Notes: generated by a model not told the origin, from the letters alone. A stretch of 64,000 nt of DNA from CBDCNH01 sp965219015 (GCA_965219015.1 CBDCNH010000011.1:620001-684000); one strand, 5' to 3'; counted from the stretch's first letter, positions 43,415-52,341 are shown. Made by a program: numbers and translations.

Positions 43415-43432
43415 TGGTACTGATGAGTACCA
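43415..43432. promoter_or_regulatory. Candidate TetR-type operator
   Basis: TGGTACT-GATG-AGTACCA is a perfect 7-bp inverted repeat with a 4-base centre. It spans the ATG of the TetR-family gene (43423) and lies in the 46-base divergent gap with the monooxygenase gene. Binding there would block both genes, a typical self-repressing design. Confidence 0.65.
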
Positions 43433-44049
43433 CCCCTGATCCAGACGCGCAAGACGTGCCGGTTCGCGCGCAGGCGCTCCTCGCCGCGGCACGTGCGCTC
43501 TTCGTCGAGCAAGGCTACGCGGGCACCTCGCTCGAGGCCGTGGTGGCGCGTGCGGGCGGGTCTCGGCGCGAGGTCTACCGGCACTTCGGCGACAAGCACG
43601 GGCTTTTCCGGGCCATGCTGCGCGAGACCTTCGCCGCCGCGATGGCGCCCCTTGACAGGCTCGCGCTCAGCGACGCCGCACCCGCGGAGGCGCTTGCCGA
43701 GGTCGGCCATGCGCTCGTCGCGGCGCTGACCGATCCCGCACTCCTCGGGCCGATGCGGCGCGTGCTGGCCGAGGCGCAGGCATTTCCCGACGTGGCGGCG
43801 CTCGCCTTCGCGGAAGGTCCGGGGCGCGTCACGGCCCGCATCGCCGACTGGCTCGCGGCGGAGGCGACGGCGGGCCGCATCGCCTGCGCCGACCCCGCCG
43901 CGGCGGCGGCCCTCTTCGTCGACATGCTGCGCGGGCCCTTCGTCGTGGGCGAGGTTCTCGGCCTCGGCACACCGTCGCCACCCGAGGCGCGCGCCGCGCA
44001 TGTCGCGCGCGTCGTGGCGGTGTTCCTGCGAGGCGTGGCGGCGCTCTAG
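43423..44049 (+). CDS. TetR-family transcriptional regulator
   Basis: Repressor (208 aa). The N-terminal helix-turn-helix is at about residues 10-56: AARALFVEQGYAGTSLEAV, ARAGGSRREVYRHFGDKHGLF. The C-terminal ligand domain, AefR-like, contains FVDMLRGPFVVGEV near residue 162. A perfect palindrome overlaps its start codon, and the divergent FAD monooxygenase gene begins 46 bases away, so it likely senses that enzyme's aromatic substrate or product. The stop codon overlaps the convergent scpB stop (CTAG). Confidence 0.88.
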   Translation: MSTTPDPDAQDVPVRAQALLAAARALFVEQGYAGTSLEAVVARAGGSRREVYRHFGDKHGLFRAMLRETFAAAMAPLDRLALSDAAPAEALAEVGHALVAALTDPALLGPMRRVLAEAQAFPDVAALAFAEGPGRVTARIADWLAAEATAGRIACADPAAAAALFVDMLRGPFVVGEVLGLGTPSPPEARAAHVARVVAVFLRGVAAL

Positions 44050-44615
44050 TCCTCGAAGAGCCCGTCCTCGGGGGTCGCGGGGGCGGCGCGTTCGAGGAGG
44101 CCTGCGGCGCGGAGGTCGGCGAGGCCGGGGAGGTCGGCGGGGCTCGCGAGCGCGAAGTGGTCGAGGAACGCCTGCGTGGTGACGTAGGTGGCGGGGCGGC
44201 CGGGGGTCGTGCGGCGGCGGCCGATGCCGACCCAGCCGAGGTCGAGAAGCTGGTCCACCGTGCCGCGCGCGACCGCCACGCCGCGGATCTCCTCGATCTC
44301 GGCGCGGGTCGCGGGCTGGTGGTAGGCGATGATCGCGAGCGTTTCGGTGGCGGCGCGCGAGAGTTTGCGCGTCTCGCTGACTTCAAGGTGCAGGATGTGC
44401 GCGAGATCGGGCGCGGTGCGGAACGCCCATGCGTCGCCCACGCGAACGAGCCGGACGCCGCGGGTCTCGTAGCGGCGGCGGAGGGCCGCGAGCGCCTCGG
44501 GCGCATCGCAGCCCGCTGGCAGGCGAAGGGCAAGCTCGGCCGCGCTCAGGGGCGCGGCGCTGGCGAAGAGGAGCGCCTCGAGCATCCGCTCCTGCGCGGC
44601 GAGGGTCGGGGTCAT
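44046..44615 (-). CDS. scpB: Segregation and condensation protein B
   Basis: Winged-helix partner (189 aa) of the SMC-ScpAB chromosome condensin. Conserved: MLEALLFASAAPLSAAELALRL near residue 10, ETLAIIAYHQPATRAEIEEIRGV near residue 84 and LLDLGWVGIGRRRTTPGRPATYVTT near residue 114. The start overlaps the scpA stop (ATGA). It is the last gene of the argS-SPOR-nagZ-scpA-scpB run. A short acidic tail ends in EDGLFED. Confidence 0.93.
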   Translation of the reverse strand: MTPTLAAQERMLEALLFASAAPLSAAELALRLPAGCDAPEALAALRRRYETRGVRLVRVGDAWAFRTAPDLAHILHLEVSETRKLSRAATETLAIIAYHQPATRAEIEEIRGVAVARGTVDQLLDLGWVGIGRRRTTPGRPATYVTTQAFLDHFALASPADLPGLADLRAAGLLERAAPATPEDGLFED

Positions 44616-45367
44616 GCCGGCCGCTTGCGGATCTCGAGTGCGGCGAAGGCGCCGGCCTGGCGGAGCTCGGCCTCGCCGCGTCGCGCAAGCTCGAGGGCGG
44701 CGGCGAAGGCGGCGGCGGTGGCGGAGCGGCGGCGCGCGGGCACGGTGTCCCAGCCGACCGGGAGCCGCGCCAGCGCGTCGGCCCAGCCGGGGGTGGCGGC
44801 GAGCCAGGCGCGGGTATGCGCGAGGGCGTGCTCGAGCGTGCAGACGTCCCTGCGCTCGAAGGCGAGCGGGCGGAACTCGTCGCGGGTCCGCAGCCGGGCA
44901 TAGGCGCGCAGGAGGTCGCCGAGGGACGCCGCGACGCGGACGCGCCGGTCGGTCGTGGCGGCCTCGGGCGCGCCGCGCGGATGCGTGTCGCGGCCGAGGA
45001 GGTCGCGCGCGAAGAGCGCCTCGGCCGCGGTCCGCATTGCGGCGAGGCGCGCGAGGCGGAAGGCGAGGTGCGCGGCCATCTCGGCGCCGGTCGGTCCGGC
45101 GTCGTCGGGCTCGGCGGGCAGCAGCAGGCGCGACTTGAGGTAGGCGAGCCACGCCGCCATCACGAGGTAGTCGGCGGCCAGGTCGAGCCGGAGCGCCGCG
45201 GCGCGCTCGACGAAGGCAAGGTACTGCTCGGCGAGGTCGAGCACCCGGATGCGGCGCAGGTCGACCTTCTGGCTGCGCGAGAGGGCGAGGAGGAGGCCGA
45301 GCGGTCCCTCGAAGCCCGCGACGTCGACGATCAGGAGGGCGTCCGGGAGATCGCTGCCGTCAGCCAT
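44612..45367 (-). CDS. scpA: Segregation and condensation protein A
   Basis: Kleisin subunit (251 aa) bridging SMC heads in chromosome condensation. The N-terminal SMC-binding part has FEGPLGLLLALSRSQKVDLRRI near residue 19, then DYLVMAAWLAYLKSRLLLP near residue 63. A variable Ala/Arg-rich middle is followed by a C-terminal winged helix. The start at 45367 overlaps the end of nagZ by eight bases. The order nagZ-scpA-scpB is conserved in alphaproteobacteria and supports the call. Confidence 0.92.
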   Translation of the reverse strand: MADGSDLPDALLIVDVAGFEGPLGLLLALSRSQKVDLRRIRVLDLAEQYLAFVERAAALRLDLAADYLVMAAWLAYLKSRLLLPAEPDDAGPTGAEMAAHLAFRLARLAAMRTAAEALFARDLLGRDTHPRGAPEAATTDRRVRVAASLGDLLRAYARLRTRDEFRPLAFERRDVCTLEHALAHTRAWLAATPGWADALARLPVGWDTVPARRRSATAAAFAAALELARRGEAELRQAGAFAALEIRKRPA

Positions 45368-46286
45368 GCGCGGGCTCGGGCCGGGCGCGGGCGGCGCGGT
45401 CTCGGGCGGCTGCGGACATCGGCCCGGCGGCTGCGGCAACCGCCTCGGCCTCGGCGGCGACGCCGTTGCAGTGCAGCGCGAGGTCGCAGCCCGCGGCGAC
45501 GGCGGCGGCGGCGCGCGTCTCGACCGGCCCGGCGAGCGCCTCCATCGAGAGGTCGTCGGTGACGAGGAGGCCCGTGAAGCCGATGGCCTCGCGGATGTAC
45601 GCGACGACGGTCGGCGAGGTCGTCGCGGGCCGCTCGGGGTCGAGCGCCTCGAAGACGACATGGCCGGTCATCATGGCGGGAAGGTCGCGCAGCGCGCGGA
45701 ACACGGCGAAGTCGGTGGCCTCCAGCGTGGCGAGGTCGGTCGCGATCCGGGGCAGCTCGCCGTGGCTGTCGGCGGTGGCGCGCCCGTGGCCGGGGGCGTG
45801 CTTCGGGACGGGCAGGATGCCCTTCGCAAGATGCGCGTCCGCCACGGCGCGGGCGTGGGCGATCACGGTCGCGGTGTCGTGGCCGAGGCAGCGGTCGCCG
45901 AGAAAGCCGTGCGCGCCCGGATGCGCGATGTCGGCGACGGGGGCGCAGTTCGCGTCGATGCCGACGGCGGCGAGTTCGTCCGCGATGGCGCCATAGGCGG
46001 CGGCGAGCGCGGCCGCACCGCCCGCGGCGAGGGTGAGCGCCGCCGGAACGTCGGCCCAGTGCGGCGGGCGCAGGCGACGGACGCGGCCGCCCTCCTGGTC
46101 CACGAAAATCGGCGCGTGGCGTCCGACGGCGGCGCGGAGGTCGGCCGTGAGGCGGCGCAGCTGGTCGGGGCTCTCGACGTTGCGGCGGAAGAGGATGAAG
46201 CCGCAGGGATCGGCCCGCGCGAAAAGCCGCGCCTCCGCGGCGCCGAGGACCGGGCCCTCGCAGCCGAGGATCGCGGCGGCGGGCAT
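45360..46286 (-). CDS. nagZ: Beta-N-acetylhexosaminidase
   Basis: Glycoside hydrolase family 3 enzyme (308 aa) removing N-acetylglucosamine from muropeptides during cell-wall recycling. Visible: CGFILFRRNVESPDQLRRL near residue 35, VDQEGGRVRRL near residue 65, LPVPKHAPGHGRATADSHGELP near residue 150 with the KHFPGHG-type substrate motif (Pro and Ala variants), and the nucleophile Asp in LLVTDDLSMEAL near residue 239. No signal peptide, so it is cytoplasmic as expected. It lies between the SPOR gene and scpA. Confidence 0.92.
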   Translation of the reverse strand: MPAAAILGCEGPVLGAAEARLFARADPCGFILFRRNVESPDQLRRLTADLRAAVGRHAPIFVDQEGGRVRRLRPPHWADVPAALTLAAGGAAALAAAYGAIADELAAVGIDANCAPVADIAHPGAHGFLGDRCLGHDTATVIAHARAVADAHLAKGILPVPKHAPGHGRATADSHGELPRIATDLATLEATDFAVFRALRDLPAMMTGHVVFEALDPERPATTSPTVVAYIREAIGFTGLLVTDDLSMEALAGPVETRAAAAVAAGCDLALHCNGVAAEAEAVAAAAGPMSAAARDRAARARPEPAHG

Positions 46287-46296
46287 CAGGGCGCGG

Positions 46297-47187
46297 TCAT
46301 CGCACGAGGACCGGGATGCAGTCGCGCTCGGCGTCGATGAGCACCGCGCAGAACCGGCGCGCCGCGGCATCGTCGTCGAAGCCCGCGGCGCGGAGCCGGA
46401 AGAACGCCTGTCCGCCGCCCGACGCAGGCTCGACGACGCGGGACTTGGCGGTGAAATAGCTCGCGAAGTCCGCCGCGAGCCCGTCCCAGGCGGCGCGGGC
46501 CTCCTCGGCGCTGTCGTAGGCGCCGAGCTGCACGAGGCGGGTGCCGACGGCCAGCGAGCCCGGCGCAACCTCGTCGGCGGGCGGTGCGGCTACGGGCGCG
46601 CTTCGGCTCAGCGATGCGGGTCGCGGCTCGGGGTGGACCGGACCGGATGTCGCGGCAGGAGGCGTCTCACCGATCGCGATGGCGAGTGCGGCCATCACCG
46701 GATCCTCGTCGTCGGCGGGCGGCTGGCTGAGGTCGACCTCGAGCGCAGCACCCGCCTCGTCATCGGGAAGCGCGTCGCCGTTGGCGCGGACCTGCTCGAC
46801 GGCGCCGGCGCGCGGTCCCTCGGCGGCGGCGTCGGCGGTGGCGTCGGCGGGGTCAATGTCCACCGGGGCGGGTGCCAGCACCACGGTGTCGGGCTCGGGT
46901 GCCGCGCCGTCGTCGGCGGCGACGGCGTTGACCGCGAGGCCCTGGTGCGCGATCGTCTCGCCGCCCGGATCGTCGGGCGCCACGCGCATCGGCCCCTCGA
47001 GCGCGCGCACGACCGGCACGCCGTGGGCGTCGCGCATCGCGAGCCGGTAGCCCCAGAGCCCGATGCCGACGATCAGCGCGACCGAAAGGACCGCGCCCGC
47101 CACATGCGTCGCACTCCGCGCGAGCGCCCCGCGAGACGTGGCGCCCCTCTCCTCCGACGCACGGAAATGCTCGCCGTAAACCGCCAT
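46297..47187 (-). CDS. SPOR-domain cell envelope protein
   Basis: Bitopic protein (296 aa). A cytoplasmic start is followed by one transmembrane helix at about residues 30-47 (VAGAVLSVALIVGIGLWGY). A long Ala/Asp/Pro-rich periplasmic linker runs to about residue 205. The C-terminal SPOR domain (TRLVQLGAYDSAEEARAAWDGL, then FFRLRAAGFDDDAAARRFC) is expected to bind denuded septal peptidoglycan. The position between argS and nagZ is the usual one in Rhodobacterales and links it with cell-wall turnover or division. Confidence 0.88.
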   Translation of the reverse strand: MAVYGEHFRASEERGATSRGALARSATHVAGAVLSVALIVGIGLWGYRLAMRDAHGVPVVRALEGPMRVAPDDPGGETIAHQGLAVNAVAADDGAAPEPDTVVLAPAPVDIDPADATADAAAEGPRAGAVEQVRANGDALPDDEAGAALEVDLSQPPADDEDPVMAALAIAIGETPPAATSGPVHPEPRPASLSRSAPVAAPPADEVAPGSLAVGTRLVQLGAYDSAEEARAAWDGLAADFASYFTAKSRVVEPASGGGQAFFRLRAAGFDDDAAARRFCAVLIDAERDCIPVLVR

Positions 47188-47265
47188 GCCAGCCCCGCTC
47201 GTGGCGGCGCGCGCGGTCGTTGCCGCCGCACCCTCTGCCTCGGCACCGGCCGTCCGCGCTTGTGG

Positions 47266-48993
47266 TCAGCGCATTTCCTCGACCGGCGTCACGCCGAGGA
47301 TACCCAAACCTGTGGAAATGACAACGCCGGCGGCACGCGCGAGGGCGATTTTAGCGCGGCTCGCCTCCGGATCGCCCTCGTCGAGGAAGCGCAGCGCGGG
47401 ATCGTCGTTGCCGCGGTTCCACAAACCGTGGAACTCGCCCGCAAGCTCGCCGAGGTAGAACGCGATCCGGTGCGGCTCGAGCCCCTTCGCCGCGATCTCC
47501 ACGAGGCGCGGCCACTCGGCGATGCGCCGGATCAGCGCCAGCTCGGCCGGGTGCGAGAGCCGGGCGAGGTCTGCCGTGCCGCCCTGCCCCGCGGCCTCCG
47601 CCCGGCGCAGCAGCGAGCGGATGCGCGCATGGGCGTATTGCACGTAGAACACCGGGTTGTCCTTCGACTGCTCGAGCACGCGGTCGAAGTCGAAATCGAG
47701 CGCCGCGTCGTTCTTGCGCGTGAGCATCACGAAGCGGGTGACGTCCGGCCCTACCGCGTCCACCACGTCGCGGAGCGTGACGAAGGTGCCGGCGCGCTTC
47801 GACATCTTGAAGGGCTTGCCGTCCTTCCAGAGCTTCACGAGCTGCACAAGCCGGACCTCGAGCGGCACGCGGCCGTCCGACAGCGCCGCGACCGCGGCCT
47901 TCATGCGCTTGACGTAGCCGCCGTGGTCGGCGCCGAGCACGTCGATGAGGAGGTCGTAGCCGCGCGCGATCTTCTCCGCGTGGTAGGCGATGTCGGGCGC
48001 GAAGTAGGTCCAGGAGCCGTCGGACTTCCGCACCGGGCGGTCCACGTCGTCGCCGTAGGCGGTGGAGCGGAAGAGCGTCTGCTCGCGCGCCTCCCAGTCG
48101 TCGGCGAGTTGGCCCTTCGGCGGCGGCAGCGTGCCCCGGTAGATGAGGCCGCGCGCGGCGAGGTCGTCCATCAGGGAGGCCATCGGCCCGTTGCCGCACA
48201 CCGCCTTCTCGGACGAGAACACGTCCATCGCCACGCCGAGGCGCGCGAGGTCGTCGCGGATCATCGTCATCATGGCGTCGGTGGCGAAGGCGCGGACCGG
48301 CGCCAGCCAGTCGGCCTCGGGGCGGTCCATGAGCGTGGTGCCGAAGCGGTCCTTCAGCGCCGCGCCGACGGGGACGAGGTAGTCGCCGGGATAGAGCCCC
48401 TCGGCGATCTCGGGGACCGCGCCGCAGGCCTCGCGGTAGCGCTCGTAGGCCGACCGCGCCAGCACGTCGACCTGCGCGCCGCCGTCGTTGATGTAGTACT
48501 CGCGCGTCACCTCGTGGCCGGTGAAGGCGAGGAGCGCGGCCAGCGCGTCGCCGAACACGGCGCCACGGGCATGGCCCACGTGCATCGGCCCGGTGGGGTT
48601 GGCGGACACGAACTCGACGTTGACGCGCCGCCCCGCGCCGAGCTCGGAGCGGCCGTAGGCGGAGCCTGCGTCGAGCACCGCCCCGACTAGGCTCTGCCAG
48701 ACCTGCGGCGCAAGGTCGAGGTTGAGGAAGCCCGGCCCCGCCACCGTCGCCCGCACCACGCGCGGGTCGGCCTCGAGGCGCGCCGCCAGCGCCTCGGCAA
48801 TCGCGCGGGGCGCCATGCCGGCGGGCTTCGCCAGCACCATCGCCGCGTTCGTCGCCATCTCGCCGTGGCCCGCGTCGCGCGGCGGCTCGACGGCGACGGC
48901 GTCCGCCGCGAGCCCCGACGGGATCACGCCTTCGGCCGCGAGGGCGTCGAGGCTCGCGACGACGAGCGCGCGGATGTCGGCGAAGAGGTTCAT
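47266..48993 (-). CDS. argS: Arginyl-tRNA synthetase
   Basis: Class I aminoacyl-tRNA synthetase (575 aa) charging tRNA-Arg. The Add-1-like N-terminal domain precedes the catalytic signature PTGPMHVGHARGAVFGD (HIGH form HVGH near residue 130) and the KMSKS-like FKMSKRAGTF near residue 391. The anticodon-binding DALR domain has YAHARIRSLLRRAE near residue 445 and ends in LGVTPVEEMR. The start at 48993 gives MNLFADIRALVVASL. Longer frames upstream lack support. It follows dgt by 144 bases. Confidence 0.96.
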   Translation of the reverse strand: MNLFADIRALVVASLDALAAEGVIPSGLAADAVAVEPPRDAGHGEMATNAAMVLAKPAGMAPRAIAEALAARLEADPRVVRATVAGPGFLNLDLAPQVWQSLVGAVLDAGSAYGRSELGAGRRVNVEFVSANPTGPMHVGHARGAVFGDALAALLAFTGHEVTREYYINDGGAQVDVLARSAYERYREACGAVPEIAEGLYPGDYLVPVGAALKDRFGTTLMDRPEADWLAPVRAFATDAMMTMIRDDLARLGVAMDVFSSEKAVCGNGPMASLMDDLAARGLIYRGTLPPPKGQLADDWEAREQTLFRSTAYGDDVDRPVRKSDGSWTYFAPDIAYHAEKIARGYDLLIDVLGADHGGYVKRMKAAVAALSDGRVPLEVRLVQLVKLWKDGKPFKMSKRAGTFVTLRDVVDAVGPDVTRFVMLTRKNDAALDFDFDRVLEQSKDNPVFYVQYAHARIRSLLRRAEAAGQGGTADLARLSHPAELALIRRIAEWPRLVEIAAKGLEPHRIAFYLGELAGEFHGLWNRGNDDPALRFLDEGDPEASRAKIALARAAGVVISTGLGILGVTPVEEMR

Positions 48994-49137
48994 CGGGGCC
49001 TCGGTCGGGGAACCCGTGCCATAGCCAGCGCGGGCGGCGCGGTCAACGCGCGGCACGGCGCCATTTCCGAGGGCCGTTGCAGCGCGGGTGCAGGAGACCC
49101 CCTGCGGATCACCACGCCGGCCCCGACGGGCGGGGGC

Positions 49138-50282
49138 TCAGCGCGCGGTGCCGGTGAGGCGGGCGTGCTCGGCGATGGCGAAGCGGTCGGTCATGCCGGC
49201 GACGTAGTCGGCGACGACGCGGGCGAGGCCGGTGGGGCCTTCGGCGGCGGCGACGTCGCCGGCCCATTCGGGCGGCAGGAGCGCCGGCGTCTCGAGGTAG
49301 AGCGGGAAGAGCGCGTCGACCACGGCGGTGACGCGGGCGCGCTCGGCCATCACCGAGGGCGCGCGGTACATCCGGTGGAAGAGGAAGTCGCGGATCACGG
49401 CCAGCTCGGCGAAGAGGCCTTCGGAGAAGGCGATCACCGGCGCGCCGAGCGCGCGCACCGCGTCGGCATCGGCCGGGTCGGCGGCGGCGAGGCGGCCGCG
49501 CGCCACCGCCGTCACATCGTCCACCATGCGGCCGAACACGCGCCGGAGCGCCTCGTGCCGCCGGCGCATCGGCTCGAGGCCGGGCCAGGCCGCGTCGACC
49601 GCGGCGAAAGCGGGGCCGGTGACGGGCATCGCCGCGAGGTCGGCTTCGGTGAAGAGCCCCGAGCGGAGGCCGTCGTGCAGGTCGTGGTGGTTGTAGGCCA
49701 CGTCGTCGGCGATGGCCGCGACCTGCGCCTCGGCGGAGGCGTAGGTCTCGAGCATCAGGTCGCCGGCGCGGAGGTAGTCGGCAAGCGCGGCGGGCGAGGC
49801 GTGCGTCACCGGGCCGTTGTGCTTGGCGAGCCCCTCGAGCGTCTCCCAGGTGAGGTTGAGCCCGTCGAAGCCCGCGTAGTGCCGCTCGAGCGAGGTCACG
49901 ATGCGGATCGCCTGCGCGTTGTGGTCGAAGCCCCCGAAGGGCGCCATCAGCGCGCCGAGCGCGTCCTCGCCGGTATGCCCGAACGGCGTGTGGCCGAGGT
50001 CGTGCGCGAGCGCGATCGCCTCGGCGAGCTCGGTGTTGAGCCCCAGCAGCTGCGCCAGCGTGCGCGCCACCTGCGCCACCTCGATCGAGTGGGTGAGCGC
50101 GTGCGGTAGTAGTCGCCCTCGTGCTCGACGAACACCTGCGTCTTGTGCTTCAGCCGCCGGAACGCGGAGGAGTGGATGATCCGGTCGCGGTCGCGCTGGA
50201 ACGGGGTGCGCGTGGTGCTCTCGGGCTCGGCGTGCTGGCGGCCGCGGGTGCGCGCGGGATCGGAGGCGTAGCGAGCCTGCAT
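49138..50282 (-). pseudogene. dgt: Deoxyguanosinetriphosphate triphosphohydrolase-like protein, frameshifted
   Basis: HD-domain dNTPase of the Dgt type, in two frames. The start at 50282 gives MQARYASDPARTRGRQHAEP, RTPFQRDRDRIIHSSAFRRL and HEGDYYRTR. Coding then continues in another frame from about 50100 with LTHSIEVAQVARTLAQLLG and AIALAHDLGHTPFGHTGED (HD metal ligands), on to LTGTAR. Adding one base near 50095-50103 restores a full protein of about 380 residues. All the rest is intact, so a recent one-base deletion or a sequencing error are both possible. The gene stands at its usual place between the A-type Fe-S carrier and argS. Confidence 0.88.
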
Positions 50283-50307
50283 GGGGGCCTCCCGGTTCGG
50301 GTGCGGC

Positions 50308-50335
50308 TTGCGGGGCCGGGTGCCAGCCATATATC
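50308..50335 (+). promoter_or_regulatory. Possible promoter of the Fe-S carrier gene
   Basis: TTGCGG (50308-50313), a 16-base spacer and TATATC (50330-50335) in the divergent gap, 36 bases before the ATG. The CATATATCATGG patch stands out in GC-rich surroundings. Confidence 0.45.
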
Positions 50336-50370
50336 ATGGGCCAAGCCCTGACAAACCGCGAGGCGCTGCC

Positions 50371-50703
50371 ATGACCCTCACCCTGCCGCCCCGCGTGACG
50401 CCGCGCGCCTTCGCCCGGCTGGCCGAGATCGCCGCGGCCGCGGGCGAGGCGCGATCCCTGCGCGTCGCCGTCGAGGGCGGCGGATGCTCCGGCTTTCAAT
50501 ACGACATCCGGCTCGACGACGCGGCCGACGACGACATGGTCCTCGAAGGCCAGGGCCAGTCGGTGCTGGTCGATCCCGTGTCGCTGCCGTTCCTTTCGGG
50601 TGCGGTGATCGACTTCTCGGACGAGCTGATCGGCGCGCGCTTCGTGATCGATAACCCGAACGCGACGAGCTCGTGCGGCTGCGGGACGTCCTTCGCGCTC
50701 TGA
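50371..50703 (+). CDS. erpA: A-type iron-sulfur cluster carrier (ErpA/IscA family)
   Basis: HesB/IscA-family protein (110 aa) transferring Fe-S clusters to apo-enzymes. The three ligand Cys are in EGGGCSGFQYDI near residue 36 and SSCGCGTSFAL at the C-terminus. The strand VDPVSLPFLSGAVIDF near residue 69 is typical. The ATG at 50371 gives the family length. An upstream in-frame ATG at 50281 overlaps the divergent dgt start and is not credible. The ErpA name rests on the alphaproteobacterial context beside dgt. Confidence 0.88.
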   Translation: MTLTLPPRVTPRAFARLAEIAAAAGEARSLRVAVEGGGCSGFQYDIRLDDAADDDMVLEGQGQSVLVDPVSLPFLSGAVIDFSDELIGARFVIDNPNATSSCGCGTSFAL

Positions 50704-50710
50704 CGACCGT

Positions 50711-51823
50711 TCAGCGAGCGGCGAGGCGGGCGAGGCGCGCGTCGATCTCCGGGCGGACCAGCCCGTCGCGGGGAGCGTCGCGGAGCGTCGTGAACCAATG
50801 CTCCGGCGGCTGGCGGCCGCGCCGGGCGCCGGGCCAGGCGATGCCGCGCAGAACCGCTTCGGCAGAGGGCGGCAGGCGGTCGGGGATGGCGTGGCCGGCG
50901 AGCGTCGCCCAGACCCCGGACCAGAGCCGGCCGACCGACCAGGGGTTGTAGCCGCCGCCGCCGAGCACGATGAGCCGCGGCGCGAGCGGCATCAGCGCGG
51001 CGACCACGGCCCAATGAGCCCGGTTCGAGAGCGCGAGCCCGGACTGCGGATCTTCCTCGACGGCATCGGCGCCGCATTGCAGCACGATGGCCTCGGGGCG
51101 CATCTCGGCGACGCGGGGCAGGATCAGGCCGTCGCGGATGCGCGCCATCTCGGCGTCGTTGAGCCCGCGCGGGACCGGCAGGTTGAAGGCGGCGCCGCCC
51201 GCGTCGTCGTCGAGCGCGCCGGTGCGCGGCCAGCGGTCCTCCTCGTGGACCGAGATCATCCGCACGTCGCGCGCGCCCGCGAAGGCCAGCGCCACGCCGT
51301 CGGGATGATGCGCGTCGATATCCACATAGGCGATCGGGCCGATGCCGAGCCTGCGGAGCGCCAGGATGCCGAGGACGGGATCGTTGAGGTAGCAAAACCC
51401 GTTGGCGCGAGCCGGCATCCCGTGGTGCGTGCCGCCGGCGGGGTTGTAGACGATGCCGCCCTCGGCGACCAGTTCGGCGGCCAGCATGGTGCCGCCCGCC
51501 GCGGTCGCCGGGCGGCGGAAGACCTCCGGGAACACCGGGTTGTCGTGCGTGCCGAGGTTGTAGCGCGCGCGGGTGGCGGCATCGACCGCCCCCGCGGCCT
51601 CGGCGGCCTGCAGCGCGGCCACGTAGTCCTCACGGTGGAACGCATGGAGCGCTGCCGGCCGCGCGCGCGGGCTGGCGACGAAGGCCACGGACGGAAGCCA
51701 TCCGAGCGCGCGGCAGAGATCCATCACGGTCGAGACGCGCGGCACGCGCAAGGGATGCCAGTCGCCGTAGGACGAGCCGCGGAAAATCTCCGAGCCGATG
51801 AAGCGCGGGGACGGCGCGCTCAA
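50711..51823 (-). CDS. Histone deacetylase family protein
   Basis: Zinc-dependent deacetylase-like hydrolase (370 aa) of the arginase/deacetylase fold, related to acetoin utilisation protein AcuC and acetylpolyamine amidohydrolases. Active-site elements: AGGTHHGMPARANGFCYLND near residue 130 (His pair), YVDIDAHHPDGV with the zinc Asp and His near residue 164, and LGGGGYNPWSVGR near residue 285. A TTG start at 51823 overlaps the stop of the glutathione peroxidase gene (TTGA), implying coupling. No signal peptide. The natural substrate is unknown. Confidence 0.83.
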   Translation of the reverse strand: MSAPSPRFIGSEIFRGSSYGDWHPLRVPRVSTVMDLCRALGWLPSVAFVASPRARPAALHAFHREDYVAALQAAEAAGAVDAATRARYNLGTHDNPVFPEVFRRPATAAGGTMLAAELVAEGGIVYNPAGGTHHGMPARANGFCYLNDPVLGILALRRLGIGPIAYVDIDAHHPDGVALAFAGARDVRMISVHEEDRWPRTGALDDDAGGAAFNLPVPRGLNDAEMARIRDGLILPRVAEMRPEAIVLQCGADAVEEDPQSGLALSNRAHWAVVAALMPLAPRLIVLGGGGYNPWSVGRLWSGVWATLAGHAIPDRLPPSAEAVLRGIAWPGARRGRQPPEHWFTTLRDAPRDGLVRPEIDARLARLAAR

Positions 51824-52341
51824 GGGCCGAGCAACGCCTCGATCGGTCCCGTGATCGCCGTCGCCGTCGGCCGGGTGCCCGAGCCCCAGGTGCCGGCGAC
51901 AGTGCCGTCCGGGGCGAGGAGCACCTTGTTGAAGTTCCACGACGGGGCGAAGCCCGCGGTGGCCTTGACCCAGCGGTAGAACGGATGCGCGCGCCCTCCT
52001 GTCACCGGCGTGATGTCGGTCATCGGCAGGGTGAGATCGTAGGTCAGCGTGCAGAACGACTTCACCTCGCCCGCGCTGCCGAGTTCCTGGTTGAAATCGT
52101 CCGACGGCACGGCGAGCACGACGAGGCCGCGATCACGGTAGCGGTCGTAGAGTGCCTGCAGATCGGTGTATTGCGGCGTGTAGGCGCAGAGCGACGCGGT
52201 GTTGACGACGAGGACCGGATGCCCGCGCCAGGCGTCGAGCGTCAGGGTGCCGCCGTCGATGGACGCGAAGGTGAACGGCGTCGACGAGGCCGCAGTCGCG
52301 AGGCCGAGCCAGAGCGTGATGAAGAGTGCTGCCCGGCGCAT
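51820..52341 (-). CDS. Exported glutathione peroxidase family protein
   Basis: Thiol peroxidase of the glutathione peroxidase family (173 aa). A signal peptide at about residues 1-20 (ALFITLWLGLATAAS) directs it to the periplasm. The peroxidatic Cys is in VVNTASLCAYTPQYTDL near residue 52. The next motif reads LAVPSDDFNQELGS instead of FPCNQFG. The WNF motif (PSWNFNKVLL) is kept near residue 136. It is a Cys, not selenocysteine, enzyme. The following gene is a deacetylase-like protein whose start overlaps this stop. Confidence 0.88.
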   Translation of the reverse strand: MRRAALFITLWLGLATAASSTPFTFASIDGGTLTLDAWRGHPVLVVNTASLCAYTPQYTDLQALYDRYRDRGLVVLAVPSDDFNQELGSAGEVKSFCTLTYDLTLPMTDITPVTGGRAHPFYRWVKATAGFAPSWNFNKVLLAPDGTVAGTWGSGTRPTATAITGPIEALLGP

